64,000 nucleotides of DNA from Methyloversatilis sp. RAC08 (GTDB taxonomy: Bacteria > Pseudomonadota > Gammaproteobacteria > Burkholderiales > Rhodocyclaceae). Location of the stretch: assembly GCF_001713355.1 (NCBI RefSeq), contig NZ_CP016448.1, positions 806,001-870,000 on the forward strand. Direction: 5' to 3'. A program made the position numbers and the translations under genes. Below the pieces are notes generated by a model. That model made no database searches. It worked only from the letters and a program-made list of their open reading frames with translations, and was not told where the DNA came from. Positions 48,116 through 57,271 of this stretch are shown here, in pieces. The stretch's first letter is position 1. Each line of letters opens with the position of its first letter.

Positions 48116-51022
48116 TCAGGCCTTGACGATCTGGCAGACCGTGGTCTTGGTTTCCTGCATCATCGTCACCGAGTCGTAGCCGTAGGTGGTCGCAGTATTC
48201 ACGGCCTCGCCGCGTACCACCGGGGCCGCACCTTCCGGATAGCTGTCGATCAGGTCCTTGCCCATCCAGTGGCCGGCGAAGTGGAACGGCAGGAACACCG
48301 TGTCGGCGCCGACCCGTTCGGTCACCATCGCCATCACCCTGATCTGCGCCCCGGTCGGCGACCTCACCCACACCATGTCCTTGTCGCGGATGCCGCGATC
48401 ATTGGCAGCACGCGGGTTGATCTCTACGAACATGTCCTGCTGCAGTTCGGCCAGCCAGGGGTTGGATCGCGTCTCGTCGCCGCCGCCCTCGTACTCGACC
48501 AGTCGGCCGGAGGTCATGATCAGCGGGTAATCCTTGCCGACGTTGGCGAACTGGTCCTGCACGCTCTTGTAGAGCGTGGGCAGCCGCCAGAAGGCCTTCT
48601 TGTCGTCGTGCGTCGGGTACTTTGCGACCAGGTCGGCACGGGGCGAGAACAACGGTTCGCGATGCAACGGAACGGCGTCCGGGAAATTCCACACCACGGC
48701 GCGCGCCTTGGCGTTGCCGAACGGATGGCAGCCGTGTTCCTTCATCGCGACGCGGATGATGCCGCCGGACGAGTCGGTCTTCCAGTTCTTGCCTTCCGCC
48801 TTCTTCTTCTCGTCGTCGGTCAGCTCGTCCCACCAGCCAAGCTTCTTCAGCAGCACGTGGTCGAATTCCGGGTAGCCGAACTGCAGATCGGCTCCTTTCG
48901 ATGCAGAGCCATCGTTGGCGAGCAGGCTCACGCCGTCCTTCTCGACGCCGAAATTGGCGCGGAAGTTGCCGCCGCCGTCCATCACGTGCTTCGACGTGTC
49001 GTAAAGATTGGGCGTACCGGGATGCTTCATTTCCGGCGTGCCGTAGCACGGCCACGGCAGCCCGAAGTACTCGCCGTCGAGCTGGTAGCCGGTTTCCTTG
49101 TCGATGCCGCCCTTGGCGCGCAGCGTCTTCGGATCGAACACCTGCATGTTGCGCATGTGTGCCTTCAGGCGCTCGGGCGACTGGCCGCTGTAGCCGATGG
49201 TCCAGGTGCCGCGGTTGATTTCGCGCAGGATGTCTTCGACGCTGGGTTCGTTGTTCGTCACCTTCACGTTCTTCGTGAACTCTTCGGCGAAACCGAATTT
49301 CTGCGCGAACAGATACATGATGGTGTGGTCTGGCTTCGATTCCCACAGCGGCTCGATCACCTTTTCGCGCCACTGGATCGAACGGTTCGACGCGGTGCAT
49401 GACCCGACGCACTCGAACTGCGTCGCCGCCGGCAGCAGGTACACGCCGTCCTTGCGGCCGCTGGCCGCCATCGCCGCAGTGGCCGACGGATACGGGTCGA
49501 TGACTACCAGCGTATCGAGCGCCTTCATGGCCTCCAGCATGTCCTTGCCGCGCGTCTGCGAATTCGGCGCATGGCCCCAGAACACCACGGCACGCAGGTT
49601 CGGGTCCTGGTCGATGAATTCGTTCTTCTCGGTCACGCCATCGATCCAGCGCGAAACCGTGATACCCGACTTCTCCATCAGCGCCTGCGACGCGAAGCGC
49701 CCCTTCAGCCACTCGTAATCGACGCCCCACACGTTCGCCCAGTGCTTCCACGAACCGGTCGCAATGCCATAGTAGCCAGGCAGCGAATCCGGGTTCGGGC
49801 CGACGTCGGTCGCGCCCTGCACGTTGTCATGGCCGCGGAAGATGTTGGTGCCGCCGCCCGATACGCCAACATTGCCGAGGGCGAGCTGCAGGTTGCACAT
49901 CATGCGCACGATGGCGTTGCCGGTCGTGTGCTGGGTCTGGCCCATGCACCACACGACAGTCGACGGCTTGTTCTTCGCCATCGTTTCGGCCATCAGCTTC
50001 ACCTGCTCGTCCGGCACGCCGCTGACTTCCTCGACCTTGTCGGCGGTCCACTTCATCGCCTCATCGCGGATCTTGTCCATGCCGTACACGCGGTCTTCGA
50101 TGTACTGCTTGTCCTCCCAGCCGTTTTCGAAGATGTGGCGCATCACGCCGTACAGGATCGCGATGTCGGAGCCGGACCGGATGCGCACAAAGTGGTCGGC
50201 CTTGGCCGCCGTGCGGGTGAAACGCGGGTCGGCGACGATGATCTTCGCGCCGTTCTCCTTCGCATGCAGGATGTGCAGCAGCGACACCGGGTGCGCCTCG
50301 GCGGCATTCGATCCCATGAAAAGGATGGCCTTCGAATTCTGCATGTCGTTGTAGGAGTTGGTCATCGCACCATACCCCCACGTGTTGGCCACGCCGGCCA
50401 CCGTGGTCGAGTGGCAGATGCGCGCCTGGTGGTCGCAGTTGTTGGTGCCCCACATCGACACGAACTTGCGCATCATGTAGGCCTGCTCGTTGTTGTGCTT
50501 CGACGAGCCTATCCAGTACACGCTGTCCGGGCCGCTCTCTTCGCGCAGCTTGAGCAGCCGCGCAGACAGTTCGGTCAGTGCGTCGTCCCACGACATCCGT
50601 ACCCATTTGCCATCGACCAGCTTCATCGGGTAGCGCAGGCGGTGCTCACCGTGTCCGTGCTCGCGGATCGACGCGCCCTTGGCGCAGTTCGCCCCCATAT
50701 TGATCGGGCTGTCGAACACCGGCTCCTGCCCGACCCACACGCCATTCACGACTTCGGCATCGATGGCGCAGCCGACCGAACAGTGGGTACAGATCGTGCG
50801 CTTGATCTCGACCTTGCCACCGGCCGCCGGCGCATCGGCGGCCTGCGCGCGTTCGACCATCGAGAACGGCAGTGCCGACGCGAACGCGCCGGCACCGGCT
50901 GTCATACCGGAGCGCTTCAGAAAGGTGCGCCGGTCCATCGTGCGCGGCGCGGCAGCCGACACGGCGCGCGCGAGGCGCGAACTGCCGCGCGGGGCGCTGG
51001 CGGATTTGCGGGTCAGGGTCAT
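48116..51022 (-). CDS. fdhA: formate dehydrogenase alpha subunit (Mo/W-bisMGD), Cys type
   Basis: 968-residue catalytic subunit oxidising formate to CO2 on the periplasmic side. The twin-arginine signal MDRRTFLKRSG lies at residues 29-39, after an unusually long N-region. A 4Fe-4S binding motif CTHCSVGC plus C113 follows (C78, C81, C85, C113). The metal ligand is Cys203 in DHQARICHSTTVAG; E. coli FdnG/FdoG have selenocysteine there. The bis-MGD domains continue to the C-terminal MopB-type barrel (HFAGHWMGKDL). GGAGGAG precedes the ATG. The fdhB stop-start order and the divergent moa operon show a complete FDH module. Confidence 0.97.
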   Translation of the reverse strand: MTLTRKSASAPRGSSRLARAVSAAAPRTMDRRTFLKRSGMTAGAGAFASALPFSMVERAQAADAPAAGGKVEIKRTICTHCSVGCAIDAEVVNGVWVGQEPVFDSPINMGANCAKGASIREHGHGEHRLRYPMKLVDGKWVRMSWDDALTELSARLLKLREESGPDSVYWIGSSKHNNEQAYMMRKFVSMWGTNNCDHQARICHSTTVAGVANTWGYGAMTNSYNDMQNSKAILFMGSNAAEAHPVSLLHILHAKENGAKIIVADPRFTRTAAKADHFVRIRSGSDIAILYGVMRHIFENGWEDKQYIEDRVYGMDKIRDEAMKWTADKVEEVSGVPDEQVKLMAETMAKNKPSTVVWCMGQTQHTTGNAIVRMMCNLQLALGNVGVSGGGTNIFRGHDNVQGATDVGPNPDSLPGYYGIATGSWKHWANVWGVDYEWLKGRFASQALMEKSGITVSRWIDGVTEKNEFIDQDPNLRAVVFWGHAPNSQTRGKDMLEAMKALDTLVVIDPYPSATAAMAASGRKDGVYLLPAATQFECVGSCTASNRSIQWREKVIEPLWESKPDHTIMYLFAQKFGFAEEFTKNVKVTNNEPSVEDILREINRGTWTIGYSGQSPERLKAHMRNMQVFDPKTLRAKGGIDKETGYQLDGEYFGLPWPCYGTPEMKHPGTPNLYDTSKHVMDGGGNFRANFGVEKDGVSLLANDGSASKGADLQFGYPEFDHVLLKKLGWWDELTDDEKKKAEGKNWKTDSSGGIIRVAMKEHGCHPFGNAKARAVVWNFPDAVPLHREPLFSPRADLVAKYPTHDDKKAFWRLPTLYKSVQDQFANVGKDYPLIMTSGRLVEYEGGGDETRSNPWLAELQQDMFVEINPRAANDRGIRDKDMVWVRSPTGAQIRVMAMVTERVGADTVFLPFHFAGHWMGKDLIDSYPEGAAPVVRGEAVNTATTYGYDSVTMMQETKTTVCQIVKA

Positions 51023-51038
51023 GGTCGGTCTCCTCCGG

Positions 51039-51251
51039 TCAGACGCGTGCGGTACGGTAGTAGTTGGCGATGTGCTCGGTCATGCGATAGCCGCCCTTAT
51101 CGTTCTTTGCCGTGAGGTCGGTCGCTGGCTCCGCTTCACCGGTCGAGCGCACCGCCACCACGGCGGCTGCAGCACCCACGCCACCGATACCTGCGGTCAG
51201 CAGGAAATGCCTGCGCTTGAGGTTGGCCTTGAGGTTGTCCTTGTCAGTCAT
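51039..51251 (-). CDS. small twin-arginine protein of the fdh cluster
   Basis: 70 residues. It starts MTDKDNLKANLKRRHFLLTAG, a twin-arginine motif followed by an Ala/Gly/Val hydrophobic stretch (GIGGVGAAAAVVAV), and ends in a short polar tail with YRMTEHIANYYRTARV. This matches the small 'formate dehydrogenase region TAT target' family found just upstream of FDH alpha genes. It is 16 bases before fdhA. It is probably exported with or attached to the enzyme; its exact function is unknown. Confidence 0.88.
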   Translation of the reverse strand: MTDKDNLKANLKRRHFLLTAGIGGVGAAAAVVAVRSTGEAEPATDLTAKNDKGGYRMTEHIANYYRTARV

Positions 51252-51314
51252 CGTGAAGTCCTCCTGTCGTGGTCACTGCGGGGTGTGCATGGCGTGTGTC
51301 GTTCGGGCATGGCG

Positions 51315-51974
51315 TCAGGCCTCGATCTGCCGCGCCGCATTCTCGATGTCGAGAAAGCAGCGCAGGTACTGGCCGGCGCGCCGGTAGAAATTCGCTTCGG
51401 GTGCGGCGTCCAGCGCATCGATCAGTGCGCCGTACCAGGGCTCGATGTGGGTCGCGAAAAAGCGGTCCTGCGCGGCAGCGCGGTCCGCTTCGCTGCGCGT
51501 CGTGTCGGTCAGCAACAGGCGCATCACGTCGGCCAGCGCCGCAATGTGGTCTTCCGGATCGGATTCCCCTGCGGCTCTCTGCAAGCCGAGCGCAGCAAGG
51601 TCATCGCGCAGTCTGGCCAGCGGCTTTTCGTTGACGAACCCGGCGAGATGGAAGGATGCAAACGGCACGACCTGCGGACGGCCGACACCGCCGAACAGCG
51701 CATCGAATTCGTCCTGTGCCGCAGCGGCGTCCATCGCCGACGACGCGGCGCACAGTGCGTTCCACGCGCGCGCCATCAGCATGGCTTCCGCCGAGGGCGC
51801 ATCGCCATCGACCGGCCAGTCACCCGAGGCGGCGAGCGTGTCCAGCAGCGTCCCGTCGGGTGCCGCGTGAAACAGTCGGGAAATCAGCGCGTAGTGGTTG
51901 GCGCGCGCCATGTCTTCGTCGCTGGCCGGCTCGCGGACGAAAGCCATCGGGCGACGTTGCGTTTCGGTGGTCAT
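51315..51974 (-). CDS. TorD/DmsD-family molybdoenzyme chaperone
   Basis: 219-residue helical chaperone that guards the twin-arginine signal of the FDH alpha subunit until the cofactor is inserted. TorD-family features: ARANHYALISRLFHAAPDGTLLD at the start and DEFDALFGGVGRPQVVPFASFHLAGF in the middle (the E-Y/F-x-x-L-F-x-G-x-G-P-x-x-V-x-x-x-x-S pattern), then HIAALADVMRLLL. The ATG at 51974 overlaps the preceding gene stop by 4 bases (ATGA), so I prefer it over the ATG at 52040. Confidence 0.9.
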   Translation of the reverse strand: MTTETQRRPMAFVREPASDEDMARANHYALISRLFHAAPDGTLLDTLAASGDWPVDGDAPSAEAMLMARAWNALCAASSAMDAAAAQDEFDALFGGVGRPQVVPFASFHLAGFVNEKPLARLRDDLAALGLQRAAGESDPEDHIAALADVMRLLLTDTTRSEADRAAAQDRFFATHIEPWYGALIDALDAAPEANFYRRAGQYLRCFLDIENAARQIEA

Positions 51975-54064
51975 AGATCGAACACCGAAGTTTCGCGACC
52001 GGGGCTCTGCATCATGTCGATCACGCGGCAATCGGCGCACATCTGCAGCCGGCGCAACGCATCGCCGCCGGCGAACATCGAGTGCGCGGCCAGCTTGCCG
52101 GTCATCGCATCAATCATCTGCTTCGTGCCGAAGGGCGCGCTGCAGCGGATGCAGTGGAAGGGTTCGGCTTCGTTCAGTACGCGCTCGCGTCGCGCCGCGT
52201 CACCGATCAGCAGACGCGGTTCGAGCGACAGCGCGTTTTCGGGGCAGGTATTCACGCACAGGCCGCACTGCACGCAGTTGCGTTCGAGAAAGCGCAACGC
52301 CGGCCGCTCGCCGCCATCCATCAGCGCCGACGCCGGACAGGCGCCGACACAGCTCATGCACAGCGTGCAGGCTGCCTGGTCGATGTTCACCGCACCAAAA
52401 GGGGCGCCAGCCGGCAGCGCGATGACGTCTGCCTTCACCGGCGAGTGGCGCACCAGGTGTTCGAGACAGAACTCGAGTGCGCCGCGCTTTTCGGCCGGCA
52501 ACGCAAAGGATGCCGGCGGACAGGACACGCCGGCTGCAGGATGTGCGCCCAGCGCATGCGTCAGCGTCGCCGCGTCATCTGCCGTGACGGCCACCAGTGC
52601 CGACGCGGGGTAGCCCAGCGCCGCAAGCACGCTGCGACCGATGCCGATCTGTGCTGCAGTCGCAGCGGCGTAGGCGTCCGGCTGGTCGCCTTGCGACAGA
52701 ATGACGCATTGTGCAGCGCCGTAGGACAGCGCCGCGAACATCAGTTCCAGGCCGACCGACGCGACGTCGTGCACGGCCAACGGCAGTACATCGGCCGGCA
52801 GGCCGCGATGACGTCCAGCCAGCGCAATCAGCTCTTCGCCCCGCGTTTCACCGTGAAACAGAATGCGCGGTGCGTGGCCACCGGTTGCGCGCCAGGCCTT
52901 CAGTGCCGTCTTGATGCGCAGTGCAACATCGCTTGCGGACGGGTAGGCGTAGCGCATGGCGCCAGTGGGACAAACTGTCGCACACGCACCGCACCCCATG
53001 CACAGATGCGGCTCGACGAATACACCGTCGCCATCGGCGCGGATGGCCGAGGTCGAACAGACATCGATGCACTGGTTGCACCCCTGCTTGCTGTTGCGGC
53101 TGTGCGCGCAGATCGACGGCTTGTAGGTGAAGAATTTCGGCTTTTCGAATTCACCGACCAGGGAGGCGATCTGCTGCAGTGCCAGCGACTGCTCGAGCGG
53201 ATCGCGCCCGGGTGACAAATAGCCTTGCGGCGGGTGCGGAATGCGGAGCAGCGCCGGCTCGGACAGGTCGAGCACCAGATCGTAGGTTTCACTGCGCGGC
53301 GCGCCGATGGCGGCGAAATCGATGGCACCGATGTCGCGGCAGGCGCTCGCGCAGGCCCGATGACCGGTGCAGCGCGCAGCGTCAACCTGATAGTCGTAGC
53401 CGATGGCGCCCTCCGGACAGGCGTCGATGCAGGCATTGCAGCGCACACAGGCGTCGAGGTCGATCGCGTTGGCGCGCTGCCAGCTCACTTCGAAGGCGCC
53501 GAGCCAGCCGGCGACCGACACGTTGCGGCCGCTGGCCACCGGATAGTCGCGGCGCACCGGCAACTCGCTGCGGTCGTTGGCGGTGATGAGCACATTGATC
53601 GCGAGGCGCTCGCCGTACTGCTGCTGCGCGCGCTGCGCCCAGCCCAGCGCGGCGCCGGCCGGGCCGATGATCAGCAGCTGGCCGGCGGATTCGTAACTCA
53701 CGGCCGGCACCGGTGCCGGTTCGGCAAGACGCGCCATCGCGAGCTGCGCCGCCAGCGCGGGCTGAACGTCCGCGCCACGTGCGCTGCGTCCGGCGATGTC
53801 ACGCAGATTGATGAAGGTCACGCCGGACGCGCTGCCCGCGTCGTCAGCCAGTTCGCGCAGCAGTGCCGACTCCTGCGTACAGCCGACGATGGCTTCCGGT
53901 GCCCGGCCGAGCAGTTGGGCAAACGTGTGCGCATCGCGCCGGCACAGCTGCTCTCCGACGTCGAGCGGCGCATCGAGCGCAAGCGCATCGGTCAGGCGTG
54001 TGATGTCGAATGACACCGTGCCGTTGCAACTGCACAGGTGGATCGCCTTGTCGGCGTTATTCAT
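51971..54064 (-). CDS. 697-residue polyferredoxin of the fdh cluster
   Basis: Large cytosolic iron-sulfur protein with at least six 4Fe-4S motifs: CVRCNACIDACPEGAIGY, CTGHRACASACRD, CNQCIDVCSTSAI, CMGCGACATVCPTGAM, CTLCMSCVGACPASAL and CVQCGLCVNTCPENAL. A C-terminal CIRC ... CADC pair follows, which could bind zinc or another cluster. The N-terminus has LCSCNGTVSFD and an EAIVGCTQES motif, resembling HdrA-like or FDH-associated ferredoxins. A central region (about 390-520) lacks cysteines and looks alpha/beta. No membrane helix. It is coupled to the TorD-like chaperone. Likely an electron carrier or cluster donor for formate metabolism, with the partner unknown. Confidence 0.85.
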   Translation of the reverse strand: MNNADKAIHLCSCNGTVSFDITRLTDALALDAPLDVGEQLCRRDAHTFAQLLGRAPEAIVGCTQESALLRELADDAGSASGVTFINLRDIAGRSARGADVQPALAAQLAMARLAEPAPVPAVSYESAGQLLIIGPAGAALGWAQRAQQQYGERLAINVLITANDRSELPVRRDYPVASGRNVSVAGWLGAFEVSWQRANAIDLDACVRCNACIDACPEGAIGYDYQVDAARCTGHRACASACRDIGAIDFAAIGAPRSETYDLVLDLSEPALLRIPHPPQGYLSPGRDPLEQSLALQQIASLVGEFEKPKFFTYKPSICAHSRNSKQGCNQCIDVCSTSAIRADGDGVFVEPHLCMGCGACATVCPTGAMRYAYPSASDVALRIKTALKAWRATGGHAPRILFHGETRGEELIALAGRHRGLPADVLPLAVHDVASVGLELMFAALSYGAAQCVILSQGDQPDAYAAATAAQIGIGRSVLAALGYPASALVAVTADDAATLTHALGAHPAAGVSCPPASFALPAEKRGALEFCLEHLVRHSPVKADVIALPAGAPFGAVNIDQAACTLCMSCVGACPASALMDGGERPALRFLERNCVQCGLCVNTCPENALSLEPRLLIGDAARRERVLNEAEPFHCIRCSAPFGTKQMIDAMTGKLAAHSMFAGGDALRRLQMCADCRVIDMMQSPGRETSVFDL

Positions 54065-54129
54065 TGTTTATCGCTCCTCCGGCAAAGCTTTTGCAGGCTT
54101 TGTGCCAAAGGGACGACGAAAGAAATGAC

Positions 54130-54756
54130 CTATTCCGACCGCGAACGACTTTCCGCCGGGGCAGGCAGGGTCAGCTCATCGGGTGAGCCGGGCAGCGCGT
54201 CAGCGTCCAAGAAAGGAAAAGACTTGAGCTCGGGCTCGGCTTCGTCAGGCGCTTCACGAAGCGCCTTCGACTCGGGCGGGGCGTCAGGCAACCGTTCCGG
54301 TTCAATTAGTTCGGCCGTCGATTCCGAAGCCGATTCGGCCGCACGTTCGGCATCGACCTCCGGCTCGAACCAGTCGGCTGGCAGCGTCGGCGACAGCGTT
54401 TCCCGCGCATGCGCAAGTTGGGCGACCATCGACGCCGGCAGCGGCTCGAACACGCTGAAGTCTTCGATGTAGACGTCCAGCCCGTCCATGGTGTTGAAGG
54501 GGCCGGTGTGGAAGAGCTTCTTCAGCGCCGCGCGCTTGACGCCTTCGTCCACCTTGTCGCTCAGAAAGCCGCGGAAGTCGGAGTCGAAGTCGAGCGAATC
54601 GACGGACGGCAATGGCGCGTCGGGTTCGTCGTTCGGCGCGGTGGCGTCGGCGGCGGGCACCACGACAGGCACGGGGTCGGCCGCCGCAGATTCTGCCGCA
54701 GCCTGCTTGAGCCGCGACCAGCGACCGAGAAAGCCACGCACTGGATCATCGGCCAT
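54130..54756 (-). CDS. DUF3306-family protein
   Basis: 208 residues. It starts [20 protein letters not shown], an N-terminal helix typical of DUF3306, then an Ala/Pro linker and the conserved core DFRGFLSDKVDEGVKRAALKKLFHTGPFNTMDGLDVYIEDF with VFEPLP (about 82-130). The acidic, repetitive C-terminus is probably disordered. It overlaps the DUF3305 gene by 11 bases. The pair is known only from FDH gene clusters; function unknown. I prefer the ATG at 54756, as the frame upstream of it is DUF3305 coding sequence. Confidence 0.88.
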   Translation of the reverse strand: MADDPVRGFLGRWSRLKQAAAESAAADPVPVVVPAADATAPNDEPDAPLPSVDSLDFDSDFRGFLSDKVDEGVKRAALKKLFHTGPFNTMDGLDVYIEDFSVFEPLPASMVAQLAHARETLSPTLPADWFEPEVDAERAAESASESTAELIEPERLPDAPPESKALREAPDEAEPELKSFPFLDADALPGSPDELTLPAPAESRSRSE

Positions 54757-55270
54757 GACCGCCGCCCCCGTAGTGGGTATTGCCGTCGCCGGTGCGCGCA
54801 AAACGCTTCTGCCTGCGCGGCTCGGGCGCCTTCTGGAAGCGCCGGGCAAAGGCTTCGATCCAGTCGCGAATGTCGGCCGGCATCGGCAATCCGTCCACCT
54901 TCTCGCCGGAATCCATCCAGCGTGCCGCCTCTCCGTAGCTGGCACTGAGCTGCATCGGCCGCACCGGCGGGTCGGCGTCTTCGTCGGGCCGCCACATGAC
55001 GAAGATGCGCGGCTCGGCCGCCGTCACGTTGAGCAAGTAGTTGTCGGCTTCGTCGGTGTAGAGCGTGAAGTCGAGCGGTGGGAACATCCACTGCGTCGCC
55101 GCAGCCGATTTCGAGAAAACCACAGGCGCAGCAGGGCTTTCCGGGCCTTCGGGCTGGAGCGCACGGGCCTCCCACACATGGTCGGTCCACTTGTTGTGCA
55201 GCACCCTGAGCTCCATAATCACTGCCAGCCTGAGCGTGACCGGACCGTGTTCCATCCTCTCGCCATGCAC
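54746..55270 (-). CDS. DUF3305-family protein
   Basis: 174 residues (168 if the second ATG at 55255 is used). The family core is [25 protein letters not shown], followed by [20 protein letters not shown] and [13 protein letters not shown] Ser/Glu-rich region and basic C-terminus ([14 protein letters not shown]) follow. First gene of the minus-strand fdh cluster, divergent from moaA with a 62-base gap that must contain both promoters. Function unknown; a link to FDH maturation is inferred from constant association. Confidence 0.88.
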   Translation of the reverse strand: MHGERMEHGPVTLRLAVIMELRVLHNKWTDHVWEARALQPEGPESPAAPVVFSKSAAATQWMFPPLDFTLYTDEADNYLLNVTAAEPRIFVMWRPDEDADPPVRPMQLSASYGEAARWMDSGEKVDGLPMPADIRDWIEAFARRFQKAPEPRRQKRFARTGDGNTHYGGGGHGR

Positions 55271-55332
55271 AATCTTTTTCCTGCCTTCCTGTCGAACGGG
55301 TTCGCGACCCCGAACTTCACGCCGCGCTGCCC

Positions 55333-56421
55333 ATGAGCGAAAAGATCATACATCTGCTGGACACCCGTACCGCCGCGCGCACCGCGGCGGTCGTGCCCGA
55401 CCACCCGATACCGGCCACCGGCCGGCTGGACGACACGCGCGGCCGCGCGGTACGCGACCTGCGCATTTCGGTCACCGACCGCTGCAATTTCCGCTGCGTC
55501 TATTGCATGCCGAAAAGCGTGTTCGACAAGGACTACCCGTATCTGGCCCGCGCCGAACTGTTGAGTTTCGAAGAGATCGAACGCATCGCCTCGCTGTTCG
55601 TGGCGCATGGTGTAAACAAGCTGCGCATCACCGGTGGCGAGCCGCTGCTGCGCAAGAACATCGAACAGCTGATCGAGCGCCTGGCGCGGCTGCCGGTCGA
55701 AATCACGCTCACCACCAACGGCACCCTGCTGCCGCAGAAGGCACGCGCACTGCGCGATGCCGGGCTGACACGCGTGACCGTCAGCCTCGACGCGATGGAC
55801 GACGACACCTTCCGTCGCATGAACGACGTCGACTTTCCGGTCAGCCAGGTGCTCGAAGGCATCGATGCCGCGCATGCAGCCGGACTCACGCCGATCAAGG
55901 TGAACATGGTGGTCAAGCGCGGCACCAATGACCATGCCATCGTGCCCATGGCGCGCCACTTCAAGGACAGCGGCCACATCGTGCGCTTCATCGAATTCAT
56001 GGACGTCGGCTCCAGCAACGGCTGGAAGATGGACGAAGTGCTGCCGAGTGCCGAGGTCATCGCGCGCATCCACGCCGACATGCCGCTGGAGCCGATCGGT
56101 GCGAATTACCCCGGAGAAGTCGCCCAGCGCTGGCGCCATGTCGATGGCAGCGGCGAGATCGGTGTCATTTCTTCGGTCACCCAGGCCTTCTGTTCGAGCT
56201 GCACGCGGATCAGGCTGTCGACAGAAGGAAAGATCTACACCTGCCTGTTCGCCACCGAAGGCCACGACCTGCGCGCGCTGCTGCGCGCCGGTCGCAGCGA
56301 CGCGGACATCGCGTCGGCCATCGGCGCGATCTGGCAGGCGCGAGGCGATCGTTATTCCGAAATCCGCACCGCCGACACGGCCGCCCGGCGCAAGATCGAA
56401 ATGTCCTACATCGGTGGCTGA
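55333..56421 (+). CDS. moaA: GTP 3',8-cyclase MoaA (molybdenum cofactor)
   Basis: 362-residue radical-SAM enzyme for the first step of molybdopterin synthesis. The N-terminal SAM cluster [13 protein letters not shown] has Cys51, 55 and 58. The C-terminal substrate cluster has three Cys in [19 protein letters not shown]. It ends ...YIGG, the conserved double glycine tail. The 30-residue N-terminal extension is longer than in E. coli. It opens the plus-strand moaA-fdhD-mobA-moeA operon that supplies cofactor to the FDH enzyme. Confidence 0.97.
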   Translation: MSEKIIHLLDTRTAARTAAVVPDHPIPATGRLDDTRGRAVRDLRISVTDRCNFRCVYCMPKSVFDKDYPYLARAELLSFEEIERIASLFVAHGVNKLRITGGEPLLRKNIEQLIERLARLPVEITLTTNGTLLPQKARALRDAGLTRVTVSLDAMDDDTFRRMNDVDFPVSQVLEGIDAAHAAGLTPIKVNMVVKRGTNDHAIVPMARHFKDSGHIVRFIEFMDVGSSNGWKMDEVLPSAEVIARIHADMPLEPIGANYPGEVAQRWRHVDGSGEIGVISSVTQAFCSSCTRIRLSTEGKIYTCLFATEGHDLRALLRAGRSDADIASAIGAIWQARGDRYSEIRTADTAARRKIEMSYIGG

Positions 56422-56452
56422 AGTGCCCAAACCTCTCGTGGCCAGCCGCCTC

Positions 56453-57271
56453 ATGCAAAGACCCTTGCTGACCGACGCCGCCCGCCCTGCCACGATCGAA
56501 ATCCCGGCCATCAACGAGCGTGGCGAAACGGTACCGACCGCCATCGCCGGCGAACATGCGCTGACGTTGTATCTGGACAAGCGCGAACTGGTGACGCTGA
56601 TGACGCTCGGCGGCGCGCCGGAGGCGCTGGTGATCGGCTGGCTGCGCAACCAGCGCATGCTGGCGTCGATCGACGACATCGTGTCGGTGCAGGTGGACTG
56701 GGAAGTCAATGCCGCCGCCATCACCACGCGTCATGGCGTGGCCGATCTCGACGCGCGCATGGCCACCCGCACGGTGACCACCGGCTGCGGCCAGGGCACG
56801 GTGTTCGGCGACCTGATGGAAGACATCGAGAAGATCCGCCTGCCGGCCGACGCCCGCCTGACCGAAAGCGCGCTGTATGCCATGCTTGACGTCGTGCGCA
56901 CGCACGAAACCATCTACAAGCAGGCCGGCGCGGTGCACGGTTGTGCGCTGTTCCGCGGCGCCGAGTTGCTGTACTTCGTCGAGGATGTCGGTCGTCACAA
57001 TGCCGTCGATGCCATCGCCGGTCACATGTGGCTGGATGGCGTTGACGGCGGCGACAAGATTTTCTACACCACCGGACGGCTGACTTCGGAAATGGTCATC
57101 AAGGCGGCGCAGATGGGCATCCCTTTCCTGGTGTCGCGCTCGGGCCTCACGCAGATGGGTTATGACATCGCACGCCAGGTCGGCATCACGATGATCGGCC
57201 GCTCACAGGGCAAGCACTATCTGCTGCTGACCGGCATGGATCGCTTCCTTCGCGACGGAGCGGCCACATGA
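56453..57271 (+). CDS. fdhD: formate dehydrogenase accessory sulfurtransferase FdhD
   Basis: About 272 residues. It hands sulfur from IscS to the bis-MGD of formate dehydrogenase. Family blocks: ELVTLMTLGGAPEALVIGWLRNQ, TVTTGCGQGTVFGDL, HGCALFRGAELLYFVEDVGRHNAVDAIAG and IPFLVSRSGLT. The usual redox pair C-x-x-C is reduced to a single Cys in TTGCGQG. I take the ATG at 56453; GTG at 56414 and 56423 are in frame and would overlap the moaA stop. It lies between moaA and mobA. Confidence 0.93.
   Translation: MQRPLLTDAARPATIEIPAINERGETVPTAIAGEHALTLYLDKRELVTLMTLGGAPEALVIGWLRNQRMLASIDDIVSVQVDWEVNAAAITTRHGVADLDARMATRTVTTGCGQGTVFGDLMEDIEKIRLPADARLTESALYAMLDVVRTHETIYKQAGAVHGCALFRGAELLYFVEDVGRHNAVDAIAGHMWLDGVDGGDKIFYTTGRLTSEMVIKAAQMGIPFLVSRSGLTQMGYDIARQVGITMIGRSQGKHYLLLTGMDRFLRDGAAT

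Noticed and set aside
50413-50415. Selenocysteine codon in the FDH alpha gene
   Set aside because: The codon at the metal-ligand position (Cys203) is a cysteine codon; the reading frame contains no UGA there.
49571-51115. Open frame of 514 codons on the plus strand
   Set aside because: Antisense to the FDH alpha gene; Arg/His/Ala-rich, no domain.
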